NCBI GenBank assembly: GCA_020832655.1 | Contig: JAFIEF010000032.1 | Span: 1 to 35,707 of the forward strand | Origin: Paracoccaceae bacterium | GTDB lineage: Bacteria; Pseudomonadota; Alphaproteobacteria; Rhodobacterales; Rhodobacteraceae | Length of the DNA: 35,707 bases | Direction: 5' to 3' | Shown: piece after piece, positions 1-7,527 of the stretch | Layout of the letters: each line of letters opens with the position of its first letter | How positions within the stretch are numbered: position 1 is the stretch's first letter | Program-made: the position numbers and the translations under genes | Notes under the pieces: model-generated | Database searches by the model: none | The model's input: only the letters and a program-made list of their open reading frames with translations | Told to the model about the DNA's origin: nothing

Positions 1-1
1 A

Positions 2-55
2 TCTTGAATCAAAAAGAGAGGGATTTGGGAATCCCCTAAATGCAGACGCCGCCTA
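2..55. repeat. Left copy of 54-bp terminal inverted repeat
   Basis: These 54 bases are the exact reverse complement of 35654-35707. The match begins at the TAG stop codon of the outermost gene on each side and runs to the window edge. Inside it, GGGATT (20-25) and AATCCC (30-35) form a 6-bp stem around a four-base loop. The last unshared base before the repeat gives TTAG on this side and CTAG on the other, which fits the YTAR target preference of some IS5-family elements. I infer that this is one end of an insertion sequence present in several copies, at which the assembly broke. No transposase is in the window, so the family cannot be assigned. Confidence 0.8.
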
Positions 56-781
56 ACGCACCAGCCGTTCTACCGCCGCGAACAGCAGCAGGCTCATACC
101 TGCCAGAACGATCAGCGACGCGAACATCAGCTCGGTCTGTCCGCGCCCGTTGGCCAGCAACATCAGATGGCCCAGACCCCGTGACGAGCCGACCCATTCG
201 CCGATAATCACCGCAAAAGGGGCATAGACGACAGCCAATCGCAGCCCCGAAGCGAGCGCAGGCAGCGCATGGGGGACTTGCAGCAGAAAGAGCCGCCGCA
301 GGGGCGTGGCGTGCATCATCTGCGCCATATCCGCCAATGGCGGTGGCAGTCGCATCAGCCCGTCGAAAAAGGCCGATGTGACGGGGAAATAGATCACCAG
401 CATCACGATCACGATCTTGGACGCCGCGCCATAGCCCAGCCACAGCGTGAGGATCGGTGCCAATGCAAAAACCGGCACGGCCTGCGCGAAGATCAGCATG
501 GGCCGCAGCATCATCCGCGCGCCCGGCGAGAGCGCAAGGTTCAGTGCCGTGGCGACCCCCAGCGCCACACCTGCGGCCAGCCCGGTCAGCAGGTTGATGA
601 CAGTGAAGCGCGCATGTTCGGCCAGCAGCGCAGCATTGTCCCACAGTGCCAACCCCACGCGGCCGGGCCCAGGCAGGATGAAGCGTGGAACATCGGTTAG
701 CCAGACCACCGCCTGCCACAGCGCCAACCCGACAAACAGCGCCAGCGCCGCGCGCAATGGCGCAATGTTCAGACGTCGCAT
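53..781 (-). CDS. thiX: ABC permease of pyrimidine/thiamin-precursor importer (ThiX)
   Basis: Integral membrane subunit of the ThiXYZ importer, which brings hydroxymethylpyrimidine-type thiamin precursors (in other bacteria the formylamino-pyrimidine from degraded thiamin) into the cytoplasm. The 242-residue protein has about six hydrophobic segments. It also has the binding-protein-dependent permease loop near residues 150-195, where the coupling helix touches the ATPase. The family is the SsuC/TauC-like one, so substrate is assigned from context: last gene of a TPP-riboswitch operon, overlapping thiZ by 13 bp. The TAG stop lies at the start of the terminal repeat. If that repeat is a mobile element, a few native C-terminal residues may have been replaced, although the length is near normal. 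Confidence 0.85.
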   Translation of the reverse strand: MRRLNIAPLRAALALFVGLALWQAVVWLTDVPRFILPGPGRVGLALWDNAALLAEHARFTVINLLTGLAAGVALGVATALNLALSPGARMMLRPMLIFAQAVPVFALAPILTLWLGYGAASKIVIVMLVIYFPVTSAFFDGLMRLPPPLADMAQMMHATPLRRLFLLQVPHALPALASGLRLAVVYAPFAVIIGEWVGSSRGLGHLMLLANGRGQTELMFASLIVLAGMSLLLFAAVERLVR

Positions 782-1497
782 GGCACATCCCCTTGCAGTC
801 GGGTCAGCAAGGCTGCTTGTGCAGCCAGCACTTCGCGCGCGCGGAAGTCGCGCGGTGCGGGCGCATCAGGCAGCGCCAGCGCGTTGGCCCCGGCTGGCCC
901 CAGAAGCCAGGCGCGATCAGCCAAGCGCAGCGCCTCCAGCGGGTCGTGGGTAATCAGGATCACCGTGCGGCCCGCGAGCACTGTTGCAGCCAGATCCTGC
1001 ATCGCCAGCCGCGTGGCGGTGTCCAGCGCCGAGAACGGCTCATCCAGCACCACGACCGGGGCATCCTCTATCAACACGCGGGCCAGCGCTACACGCTGCC
1101 CCTGGCCTCCTGAAAGTGCGGGCGGGCGGCGCTGTTCCAGCCCCGAAAGCCCCATCTGCGCCAACAGTGCCTTTGCCCGCGCCCTGTCCGGGCATGCGCC
1201 GCGCAACCGCGCGCCGATGGTAACATTCGCCACCAAATCAGCCCAAGGCAGAAGCTGGCCGCCCTGTGCCATCAGCGCCACGCGGCCAGCCAGCGGTTGG
1301 CCGTCGTCAGTCTCCAGCCGTCCTGCAAGGCGCTGCGGCCCCGGCAACCCGGCGATCAGCCGCGCGATGCTGGACTTGCCGATGCCCGAAAGCCCCAGAA
1401 GGCACGACCAGCGCCCCGCGGGCATGTCTAGCGACAGGTTGCGGATCAAAGCCGCATCACCCATCCACAGATCACCGCGCAGCGACAGCCCGGTCAT
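769..1497 (-). CDS. thiZ: ABC ATPase of thiamin-precursor importer (ThiZ)
   Basis: Cytoplasmic ATPase that powers the ThiX permease. The 242-residue protein shows a Walker A loop GLSGIGKSS (about residue 34), a Q-loop around MAQGGQLLPW, the signature LSGGQGQRVALAR, Walker B VVVLDEPFSALD and the switch histidine in ITHDP. It is short and lacks an extra C-terminal domain, like the SsuB/TauB/ThiZ class. The start ATG overlaps the tenA stop in an ATGA, and its own end overlaps thiX by 13 bp, so the three are probably translationally coupled. The pyrimidine substrate is inferred from the neighbours tenA and thiY and from the upstream riboswitch. Confidence 0.88.
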   Translation of the reverse strand: MTGLSLRGDLWMGDAALIRNLSLDMPAGRWSCLLGLSGIGKSSIARLIAGLPGPQRLAGRLETDDGQPLAGRVALMAQGGQLLPWADLVANVTIGARLRGACPDRARAKALLAQMGLSGLEQRRPPALSGGQGQRVALARVLIEDAPVVVLDEPFSALDTATRLAMQDLAATVLAGRTVILITHDPLEALRLADRAWLLGPAGANALALPDAPAPRDFRAREVLAAQAALLTRLQGDVPCDV

Positions 1498-2168
1498 GGC
1501 CCGTCAAGCCCCATCTGCCAGAAACCCACCTCCAGCCGCGTCGCCGTGGCGAAGCGCGCCGAGAGATGCCGCGCACGCGGCAGGCTGGCCCAGCCCGGCC
1601 CCAGCCGGTGCACCAGCGCGCTGCCGATCAACGCACCCACATCGCGGCAAAGACCCTGGTAATCGTCGCCCGCATAGGTATTGATCCAGTCAGCATAGAC
1701 CCCGCCGCTGCCCTGCAGACGCGCGCCGATCTCGCCATAGCCCAGCACGCAGGGCGCGAGTGCGGCCATCAGGTCCAGAAAATCACCCGAATAGCCAGAC
1801 TCGAGCACATAGCGCGTATAGGCAAGGTTCGCGGGCGCTTCCTCGGATGCCTCCAACGCCGCCGCATCCATGCCCGCCTGCGCGCAAATCTGCACATGCA
1901 GCGGCATTTCCACATGCGCCAGCGCCTGCACCGTGGCCGATGCCGCCTGGATTTCGGCCAGCGTTTCACCCTTCGCCGCAGCCAGCGCCCAGGCGCGGGT
2001 AAAATGGATCAGGAAGATGTAATCCTGCCGCAGGTAGTGCAGGAAATTCGCCCGCGGCAGATTGCCGGAACGCAGCCCTTCAACGAAGGGGTGATGGGTG
2101 TAGGCGTGCCACTCTGGCGCCTGATCGCGCCAGAGGGTGAAGGCATGGCCATAATCCGGCGCGCTCAT
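1494..2168 (-). CDS. tenA: Aminopyrimidine aminohydrolase / thiaminase II (TenA)
   Basis: TenA hydrolyses aminomethylpyrimidine, a breakdown product of thiamin, to hydroxymethylpyrimidine (HMP), which ThiD then phosphorylates. The 224-residue all-helical protein has the key family residues: RQDY near residue 49, the nucleophilic cysteine in APCVLGYGEIG (Cys140) and the late glutamate in RLEVGFW (Glu213). It therefore belongs to the cysteine-containing class typical of salvage TenA. The ATG overlaps the thiY stop (ATGA) and the stop overlaps the thiZ start. A longer in-frame reading exists upstream but lies inside thiY and is not plausible. Placement between the binding protein and the ATPase of the importer argues that it works on the imported pyrimidine. 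Confidence 0.92.
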   Translation of the reverse strand: MSAPDYGHAFTLWRDQAPEWHAYTHHPFVEGLRSGNLPRANFLHYLRQDYIFLIHFTRAWALAAAKGETLAEIQAASATVQALAHVEMPLHVQICAQAGMDAAALEASEEAPANLAYTRYVLESGYSGDFLDLMAALAPCVLGYGEIGARLQGSGGVYADWINTYAGDDYQGLCRDVGALIGSALVHRLGPGWASLPRARHLSARFATATRLEVGFWQMGLDGP

Positions 2169-3109
2169 GGGATCACCGCGCTTATGTCGAGGGCAAGCTG
2201 ATCCACCGACAACCCGCCCGGTGTGGCACCGCGTTCGGCCAGAAACGCCTCGAACCGCGCATAGCGCCCGGCATCGAGTGCGGCAGGGCGGGTGGCGAAG
2301 CGCGGCCATGTGTCGGCCCATGCCATGACATTCAGCGCGGTCTGCAGTTCAGAGGCTGTGCCGGAAAAAATCTCCCATGCCTGCTCGGGCTGATTCAGGA
2401 TGAAGCTGACTGCCTGCGCTGTGGCTTCCAGAAAGCGCGCAATGGCATCGGCATTCATGGTTTCGGGATTAGCAACATAGATCAGCTCGTCATAAGCGGG
2501 CACCCCTTCAGCCTCTGGGTAAAAGCAGCGCCCGTCAGTGCCTTCAAGCTGCAGCTGGTTCAGCTCAAAATTGCGAAAAGCCCCGATCACGCCATCGACC
2601 TGCCCCGCCATCAGCGCGGGCGAAATCGACCAGCCGATATTGATGCGTTCCACATCATCAGAGGCAAGCCCGTGATGGGCGAGCATGGCGTCCAGCATCA
2701 CTTCCTGCACGCCGGAGACCGCGAAACCGACCTTGCCGCCGCGCAGATCCGCGAAATCCTGCGCCGGGTGGTCGGCCAGCACCGCCAGACAGGTCAGCGG
2801 CGTGGCGATCAGCGTGCCGACACGGCGCAGCGGCAGATCGTCATGGCGGCTGAGATGCAGTTGCGGCTGATAGCTGATCGCCAGATCAACCCGGCCAGCC
2901 GCAGCCATGCGCGGCGGCGCGTTCGGATCAGAGGGGGTGATCACCTCGATCTCCAGCCCGGCGTCAGTGAAATAGCCCAGTTCCTGCGCCAGCACGATGG
3001 GCGCGTGATTGGGGTTCACGAACCAGTCGAGCATCAGGCTCAACCGGTCCTGCGCCTGCGCGGGCAGGGCAAATGCGCTGAAGGCAAGTGCAGAGATGAG
3101 GTGTTTCAT
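2165..3109 (-). CDS. thiY: Periplasmic pyrimidine-precursor binding protein (ThiY)
   Basis: Solute-binding component of ThiXYZ, in the NMT1/THI5-like family that binds HMP-related pyrimidines. The 314-residue precursor begins with a Sec signal peptide, with cleavage likely after AQA near residue 20. The mature part opens with LMLDWFVNPNHAPIVLAQE, the typical start of this family, and has the central SYQPQL and GWSISPALMAGQVDG segments. The ATG is chosen because AAGGAA lies about seven bases upstream. It sits 11 bp after the thiF stop and overlaps tenA by four bases (ATGA). The family has both HMP-binding and HMP-synthesising (eukaryotic THI5) members. The signal peptide and ABC partners favour transport. 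Confidence 0.9.
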   Translation of the reverse strand: MKHLISALAFSAFALPAQAQDRLSLMLDWFVNPNHAPIVLAQELGYFTDAGLEIEVITPSDPNAPPRMAAAGRVDLAISYQPQLHLSRHDDLPLRRVGTLIATPLTCLAVLADHPAQDFADLRGGKVGFAVSGVQEVMLDAMLAHHGLASDDVERINIGWSISPALMAGQVDGVIGAFRNFELNQLQLEGTDGRCFYPEAEGVPAYDELIYVANPETMNADAIARFLEATAQAVSFILNQPEQAWEIFSGTASELQTALNVMAWADTWPRFATRPAALDAGRYARFEAFLAERGATPGGLSVDQLALDISAVIP

Positions 3110-3120
3110 GAGGGTTCCTT

Positions 3121-4071
3121 TCAGTTCAGGGCCAGCAGGGCGATGTCGCCGGGCCAACGGGATTGCAGGTTCTGGCCCGCATTATGCGCGCGCAGACCGG
3201 TGGTGCATGCGAGCACGACACGGGCGGTATCGGGCGGGGTCAGGTCGGCCATGCCTTCGGGCGGGACATGGCGGGCTGCGGGGCAAAAGGGCGCGGCCTC
3301 GGTCCGCAGGTCGATCAGCATGTCACTGGCGCGGATCTGGCTGCGGGCGATAAAGGGCAACGGCGCGTCCGGTTCGGGTGCGGTATCAAAGCGAAAGCCC
3401 GCCATGCGCCATGTGGCGCCATCCAGGCGCAGAAGCTGGCCAAGCGGGGACGGGGCCAGTTCAAGCAGCACCGACAGCGCCATCTGCGCCTGCAACGCCC
3501 CAAGGGTCGCCACCACTGGCCCCATCACGCCCGCTGTGGCGCAGGTCGCGCCGCGTTCGGGCAGATCGGGGAAGATGGCGCGCAAGCTGGGTGCGCTGCC
3601 GCAGCAGCCCGCGACATAGCCCGAAAGCGCCAGCGCGGAAGCTATGATCAGCGGCTTGCCCTGCGCATGGCAGTTGTCAGACAGTATCAGGCTGGCCGCA
3701 AATGTGTCTGCGCAATCGAGCACCAGATCCGCTGCCGCGATCAGGTCGGGCGCATTGGCGGGGTCCAGCATGTCGCAGATCGGCGTGACGCTGACTTCGG
3801 GGTTCAGCGCAGCGAGGGCCGCGGCGGCGGCGCGCGCTTTCGGCTGGCCGATCTGATCCATCCGGTAAAGTGGCTGGCGGTGCAGGTTATGCGCGGCAAC
3901 AGTATCGCCATCGACCAAGTTGATGCGGCCCACCCCGGCCCCGGCAAGATATTGCAGCACCGGCACGCTCAAACCGCCGGCGCCCACGACCAGCACATGC
4001 GCGCGCGCCAGCCGCGCCTGCCCGGCGCTGCCGATTTCAGGCAGGACCATCTGACGCGCATAGCGGCTCAT
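3121..4071 (-). CDS. thiF: ThiS adenylyltransferase ThiF with rhodanese-like tail
   Basis: E1-like enzyme that adenylates the C-terminal glycine of ThiS so that sulfur can be loaded for thiazole synthesis. The 316-residue protein begins [13 protein letters not shown] and has the nucleotide-binding GAGGLS loop (30-35), the VDGD acidic pair (about 53-56) and the conserved cysteine in ATCATAGVMGP (Cys177), matching the persulfide-carrying cysteine of E. coli ThiF. Residues about 248-316 look like a shortened rhodanese domain with LIDLR and the active loop ACTTGLR (Cys289), which could supply sulfur. Oddly, the first zinc CxxC of the MoeB/ThiF family is replaced (SLRAIFP instead of CYRCLYP-like) and I see no second CxxC. 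ATG overlaps the thiE stop (ATGA). A MoeB role is less likely in this context. Confidence 0.85.
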   Translation of the reverse strand: MSRYARQMVLPEIGSAGQARLARAHVLVVGAGGLSVPVLQYLAGAGVGRINLVDGDTVAAHNLHRQPLYRMDQIGQPKARAAAAALAALNPEVSVTPICDMLDPANAPDLIAAADLVLDCADTFAASLILSDNCHAQGKPLIIASALALSGYVAGCCGSAPSLRAIFPDLPERGATCATAGVMGPVVATLGALQAQMALSVLLELAPSPLGQLLRLDGATWRMAGFRFDTAPEPDAPLPFIARSQIRASDMLIDLRTEAAPFCPAARHVPPEGMADLTPPDTARVVLACTTGLRAHNAGQNLQSRWPGDIALLALN

Positions 4072-4664
4072 GCGCAAACCCGCAGCCAGTCGCGCATCCG
4101 CGCCTCCGGGTCGGGGTTAAGCGTGATATCGGTCACGGCAGAGACAGTATCAGCCCAGGCCTCGAATGCGCCCGGCGCGCGTTCGACGCTCATGCCGCCA
4201 ATTGCGCAAAGGGGAATATCGCCCACCAGCCCTTTCCATTCGGTGACCCGCTTCAGCCCTTGGCTGTGCCATTTCATCGCCTTCAGGATGGTCGGATAGA
4301 CTGGCCCCAGCGCGACATAATCAGGCGACAGCGCCAAGGCGCGGTCGAGTTCCGCATGGTCATGCGTGGAGATGCCCAGTTTCAAACCAGCACGGCGGAT
4401 CGCGGGGATATCGGCCGTGTCCAGATCCTCCTGCCCCAGATGCAGCCAGTCCGCGCCTTCCTCGACAGCAAGTTGCCAATGGTCATTGACCACCAGCGCC
4501 GCGCCATGTGCCCGCGCCATTGCCAGCCCGGCGCGGATATCCAGCCGCAGCGCGTTGATGTCACGCTTCTTGATGCGCAGCTGCACCAGCTTTACGCCCA
4601 GCGGCAGGGCACGTTCCAGCCACGCAACGGAATCGAAGATAGGGTAGAAGCGGGGCAGCGTCAT
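4068..4664 (-). CDS. thiE: Thiamin-phosphate synthase (ThiE)
   Basis: Joins HMP pyrophosphate and carboxythiazole phosphate to give thiamin phosphate. The 198-residue TIM-barrel protein carries the family landmarks: QLRIKK near residue 26, VVNDHWQLA with the Mg-binding aspartate, [30 protein letters not shown] and CAIGG. The start is the ATG at 4664, which overlaps the thiG stop in ATGA. A much longer in-frame reading upstream runs through thiG and is rejected. It is somewhat short but complete through the last strand. The [10 protein letters not shown] version of the phosphate-binding segment resembles alphaproteobacterial ThiE paralogues, so a ThiE-like paralogue is possible but less likely, since it is the only ThiE in the operon. 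Confidence 0.9.
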   Translation of the reverse strand: MTLPRFYPIFDSVAWLERALPLGVKLVQLRIKKRDINALRLDIRAGLAMARAHGAALVVNDHWQLAVEEGADWLHLGQEDLDTADIPAIRRAGLKLGISTHDHAELDRALALSPDYVALGPVYPTILKAMKWHSQGLKRVTEWKGLVGDIPLCAIGGMSVERAPGAFEAWADTVSAVTDITLNPDPEARMRDWLRVCA

Positions 4665-5422
4665 AGCCAGGCCTTGCCGATAACAGGGGTCGAGGGCTGG
4701 GCCATGTCGCGCGGGGTCATCGGATCGGCACCCTTGGCCAGTGCCCCCGCCTGCACAGCCAGCGCGAAAGCCCGCGCCATGACCACCGGATCGCCCGCCT
4801 CCGCCACAGCAGTGTTCAGCAGCACCGCGTCGAAGCCCATTTCCAGCGCGTCGGCGGCATGGCTGGGCAGGCCAAGTCCTGCATCGATCACCATCGGCAC
4901 GTCGGGGAAGGCCGCGCGCAGGGTGCGCAGCCCATAGCGGTTGTTCAGCCCCAGCCCCGAACCGATGGGCGCGCCCCAGGGCATCAGAACGCGCGCGCCC
5001 GCATCCAGCAGACGCGCGGCCAGAACCTGATCCTCGGTCATGTAGGGGAACACCTCGAACCCGTTGGCGGCCAACGCCTCGGTTGCTTCCAACAGGGCGA
5101 ACGGGTCGGGTTGCAGCGTGTCCGCATGGCCGATCACTTCCAGCTTGATCCAGTTGGTTTCGAACAACTCGCGCGCCATCTGGGCTGTGGTGATCGCCTC
5201 GCGCGCTGTATAGCAGCCCGCTGTATTCGGCAGGATATGCACGCCCAGCCCCTTGATGATGTCCCAGAATACCTGACCCTGACCGCCCTCGCGGCGCAGC
5301 GACACTGTTGCAACCGATGCGCCAGACTGACGAAACGCGGCTTCCAGCACCGCGGGCGAAGGATATTGCGCTGTGCCCAGCATCAGCGGGCATGTCAGCG
5401 AGACGCCATAGAAATCGCGCAT
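4661..5422 (-). CDS. thiG: Thiazole synthase (ThiG)
   Basis: Condenses deoxyxylulose 5-phosphate, dehydroglycine and ThiS-thiocarboxylate into the thiazole ring. The 253-residue protein starts MRDFYGVSL and contains the Schiff-base lysine in NWIKLEVIG (Lys93), the [12 protein letters not shown] segment (about 58-69), the [12 protein letters not shown] phosphate-binding loop and the [17 protein letters not shown] helix. The start ATG at 5422 follows the thiS stop after four bases, and the sequence GAGGGG across that junction can act as ribosome binding site. ThiS-ThiG adjacency fits the ThiS/ThiG complex. Dehydroglycine would come from ThiO rather than ThiH in this operon. Confidence 0.95.
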   Translation of the reverse strand: MRDFYGVSLTCPLMLGTAQYPSPAVLEAAFRQSGASVATVSLRREGGQGQVFWDIIKGLGVHILPNTAGCYTAREAITTAQMARELFETNWIKLEVIGHADTLQPDPFALLEATEALAANGFEVFPYMTEDQVLAARLLDAGARVLMPWGAPIGSGLGLNNRYGLRTLRAAFPDVPMVIDAGLGLPSHAADALEMGFDAVLLNTAVAEAGDPVVMARAFALAVQAGALAKGADPMTPRDMAQPSTPVIGKAWL

Positions 5423-5426
5423 CCCC

Positions 5427-5624
5427 TCAGCCCCCCTGCATCGGCGCCAGCACTTCCAGCCGGTCGCCGTCTTGCAGCGCGGTATCTGCCCGTGCGGCCT
5501 TGGGCACGAAAGCACCATTGACCGCCGTGGCCACGCGGGCATCAGACCAGCCAAGCTCGACCAGAACATCTGCCAGCGTCGGACCCGTCACCTCGCGCGG
5601 CTCTCCATTCGTCTCAATCTTCAT
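5427..5624 (-). CDS. thiS: Sulfur carrier protein ThiS
   Basis: Ubiquitin-like sulfur carrier of 65 residues ending in the required Gly-Gly (APMQGG), whose terminal carboxyl is adenylated by ThiF and turned into thiocarboxylate. The sequence follows the family layout: short strand MKIETNG, a helix [10 protein letters not shown], the conserved [10 protein letters not shown] segment and the [13 protein letters not shown] tail. The gene overlaps the end of thiO by 11 bases and lies four bases before thiG. Length and the double glycine leave little doubt. Confidence 0.95.
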   Translation of the reverse strand: MKIETNGEPREVTGPTLADVLVELGWSDARVATAVNGAFVPKAARADTALQDGDRLEVLAPMQGG

Positions 5625-6582
5625 GGACCAGATCCCCCTTGATGCCTTTTGTCAGATAATCGACGGCTTGCGCGGCCAGTGCCGGCGCCATCAGATAGCC
5701 ATGACGAAACAGCCCGTTCAGATGCAGCACCCGGCCCCGGACCGTCACGCGCGGCACATTATCGGGATAGGCCGGGCGCAGATCGGCGCCGGTTTCCAGC
5801 AACTCGGCCTCGGCAAAGCGCGCATCAAGCGCATAGGCGGCGGACAGCAATTCCAGCAACGAGCGTGCCGAAACGCCCCGGCGGTCGGCGCTTTCGATCT
5901 GGGTCGCGCCAAGCATGTAAACGCCATCGCCCCGCGGCACGATGTAGAGCGGATGACGCGGATGCAGCAGACGGATCGGGCGGGTCAGGGCGATGTCGGG
6001 CGCATTCAGCACGGCCATTTCGCCGCGCACGGCACGCAGGCCGGGCAGATCGGCGGCCATGCCGCGCGCGTCGATCACCGGGCCGTCGATCTGGTCGGGC
6101 GCGGCATCGCCGGTTTCGACTTCGATGTCGCGTTCGGCCAGCGCCGCAACCAGATCGGAAAGCGCCGCGCGGGGATCGAGATGCGCCTCTTCGGCAAAGA
6201 ACAGCGCCTGTTTGAGGCCATGCAGATCAGGTTCCAACTGGTGCAGCCCGTCGGCAATCAGCGTGTGCCCGGTTGTGCGGCGCCCAAAGCGGGCAAGCTC
6301 GCTTGTGTCGCGATCCAGCGCCACGACAAGCGAGCCGCGACGCGCAACCGGTGTCACCTCTGCCCAGAAGGTCGCTGCGCGCTGCCCATGCGCGACGATT
6401 GCAGGCTCTGCCACAGCGCCTTCGCAAGACGGCGCCAGCATGCCCCCGGCCCACCAGGAACAGCCATGCGGCCCCGGTTCACCCCAGCGGTCAATCAGGC
6501 GCGGATGCAGCCCCGCCTTGCTGCATTCCCATGCGGCGCATAGTCCGGCGACCCCCGCCCCGATGATGGTGACTTCAGCCAT
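5614..6582 (-). CDS. thiO: Glycine oxidase (ThiO), FAD-dependent
   Basis: FAD enzyme of the D-amino acid oxidase fold that oxidises glycine to dehydroglycine with oxygen, feeding ThiG. The 322-residue protein starts MAEVTIIGAGVAGLCAAWE, with the dinucleotide-binding GxGxxG (about residues 8-13). Later come PHGCSWWAGGMLAP and the C-terminal VRGRVLHLNGLFRHGYLMAPALA block that closes over FAD. The ATG overlaps the last eight bases of thiD; an upstream extension lies inside thiD. Using ThiO instead of radical-SAM ThiH points to aerobic thiazole synthesis. A related amino-acid oxidase is possible by fold alone, but the position before thiS-thiG settles it. Confidence 0.9.
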   Translation of the reverse strand: MAEVTIIGAGVAGLCAAWECSKAGLHPRLIDRWGEPGPHGCSWWAGGMLAPSCEGAVAEPAIVAHGQRAATFWAEVTPVARRGSLVVALDRDTSELARFGRRTTGHTLIADGLHQLEPDLHGLKQALFFAEEAHLDPRAALSDLVAALAERDIEVETGDAAPDQIDGPVIDARGMAADLPGLRAVRGEMAVLNAPDIALTRPIRLLHPRHPLYIVPRGDGVYMLGATQIESADRRGVSARSLLELLSAAYALDARFAEAELLETGADLRPAYPDNVPRVTVRGRVLHLNGLFRHGYLMAPALAAQAVDYLTKGIKGDLVHED

Positions 6583-7378
6583 TGGACCAGACCTTGTGGA
6601 AATGGTGCACTGGCCCGTGACCGGATCCGACCGCCAGCCGATCCGCAGCCGCAATCGCGCCTTGCAGATAGCCATGCGCGCGCACCACGGCTGCCGACAG
6701 GGTCATGCCCTGCGCCAGTGCCGCCGCAATGGCTGCCGACAGGGTGCAGCCAGTGCCATGCGTGTTGCGCGTATCAATGCGCGGTGCGACCAGCCGCATG
6801 GTGTCAGTCGCAGTGACCAGTAGATCGACACATTCCGCCCCTGCCGCATGACCGCCCTTCATGAGCACGGCCTGCGCTCCCATAGCGCGCAGCGCATGGG
6901 CCTGTCGGATCATCTCGGCCTCGCTTTGCGCGACTGCGCAGCCCAGCAGGTCAGACGCTTCAGGAAGGTTCGGTGTCAGCACTGTCGCGCGCGGCAGAAG
7001 CAGGCTGCGCAACGCGTCAAGCGCGTCAGCGGGCAGCAGGCGGTCGCCGGATTTGGCTACCATGACCGGGTCCAGAACAACCGGCAGGTCGCGCCCCTCC
7101 AGCCCCTGCGCGACAGTCGCAATCACGTCTCGCGCGCCCAGCATGCCAAGCTTGACCGCGCGCACATCCAGATCGTCGAACACTGCGGCCATCTGCGCCG
7201 CGATCATATCAACGCTGGCAGGCTCGACCATGATGACGGTGCGGGTGTTCTGCGCGGTCAGGGCCGTTATGACGCTGGCGCCATAAATGCCGAGCGCTGA
7301 AAACGCCTTCAGATCCGCCTGAATGCCTGCGCCGCCGCCCGAGTCGGACCCTGCTATGGTCAGTGCGATTGAAACCAA
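6575..7378 (-). CDS. thiD: HMP / HMP-phosphate kinase (ThiD), probable TTG start
   Basis: Phosphorylates HMP to HMP-P and HMP-PP. The ribokinase-fold protein opens SIALTIAGSDSGGGAGIQAD and has the NTHGTGCTLSAAIAA anion hole with catalytic Asp replaced in the usual ThiD manner by Cys (GTGCT). I set the start at TTG (7378-7376), giving 267 residues. The strong ribosome binding site AAGGAG ends directly against the upstream ATG (7384-7382), leaving no spacer, while the TTG two codons later sits six bases after it and gives the usual short ThiD N-terminus. First gene of the operon, directly controlled by the TPP riboswitch and the ribosome-site hairpin upstream. The eight-base overlap with thiO implies coupled translation. 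Confidence 0.88.
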   Translation of the reverse strand: MVSIALTIAGSDSGGGAGIQADLKAFSALGIYGASVITALTAQNTRTVIMVEPASVDMIAAQMAAVFDDLDVRAVKLGMLGARDVIATVAQGLEGRDLPVVLDPVMVAKSGDRLLPADALDALRSLLLPRATVLTPNLPEASDLLGCAVAQSEAEMIRQAHALRAMGAQAVLMKGGHAAGAECVDLLVTATDTMRLVAPRIDTRNTHGTGCTLSAAIAAALAQGMTLSAAVVRAHGYLQGAIAAADRLAVGSGHGPVHHFHKVWSNG

Positions 7379-7383
7379 CTGCA

Positions 7384-7414
7384 TCTCCTTGCTTCTGGAA
7401 TCAGCGCAAGAAGA
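7384..7414 (-). promoter_or_regulatory. Ribosome-site-sequestering hairpin (riboswitch expression platform)
   Basis: On the minus strand TCTTCTTGC (7414-7406) pairs with GCAAGGAGA (7392-7384): nine consecutive pairs, one of them G-U, around a 13-base loop. The 3' arm contains the whole AAGGAG ribosome binding site of thiD. No U-run follows, so it looks like a translational switch, not a transcription terminator. It lies about 30 bases after the TPP aptamer. Confidence 0.7.
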
Positions 7415-7444
7415 CGGACGAGACGCGATTTGCCGCGCGTTTTT

Positions 7445-7527
7445 ACCGTTCCCTACGCCGGTATGATCCGGATCAGGTTCGATGGGTTGGCTTTCGCCTC
7501 TCAGCCCGGACAGGGCACCCCAACGGT
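7445..7527 (-). promoter_or_regulatory. TPP riboswitch (THI element)
   Basis: The minus strand carries the conserved thi-box parts in order: CTGAGA (7504-7499), ACCTGATCCGGATCATACC (pyrophosphate and pyrimidine pockets) and GGCGTAGGGAA. Helix P1 closes the aptamer by pairing ACCGTT (7527-7522) with AACGGT (7450-7445). It should bind thiamin pyrophosphate and switch off the ten-gene thi operon. A THI element this complete needs no protein evidence. Confidence 0.97.

Noticed and set aside
1266-2201. Plus-strand frames of 266-311 codons across thiZ and tenA
   Set aside because: Opposite to a coherent operon with overlapping starts and stops; the translations lack any domain signature.
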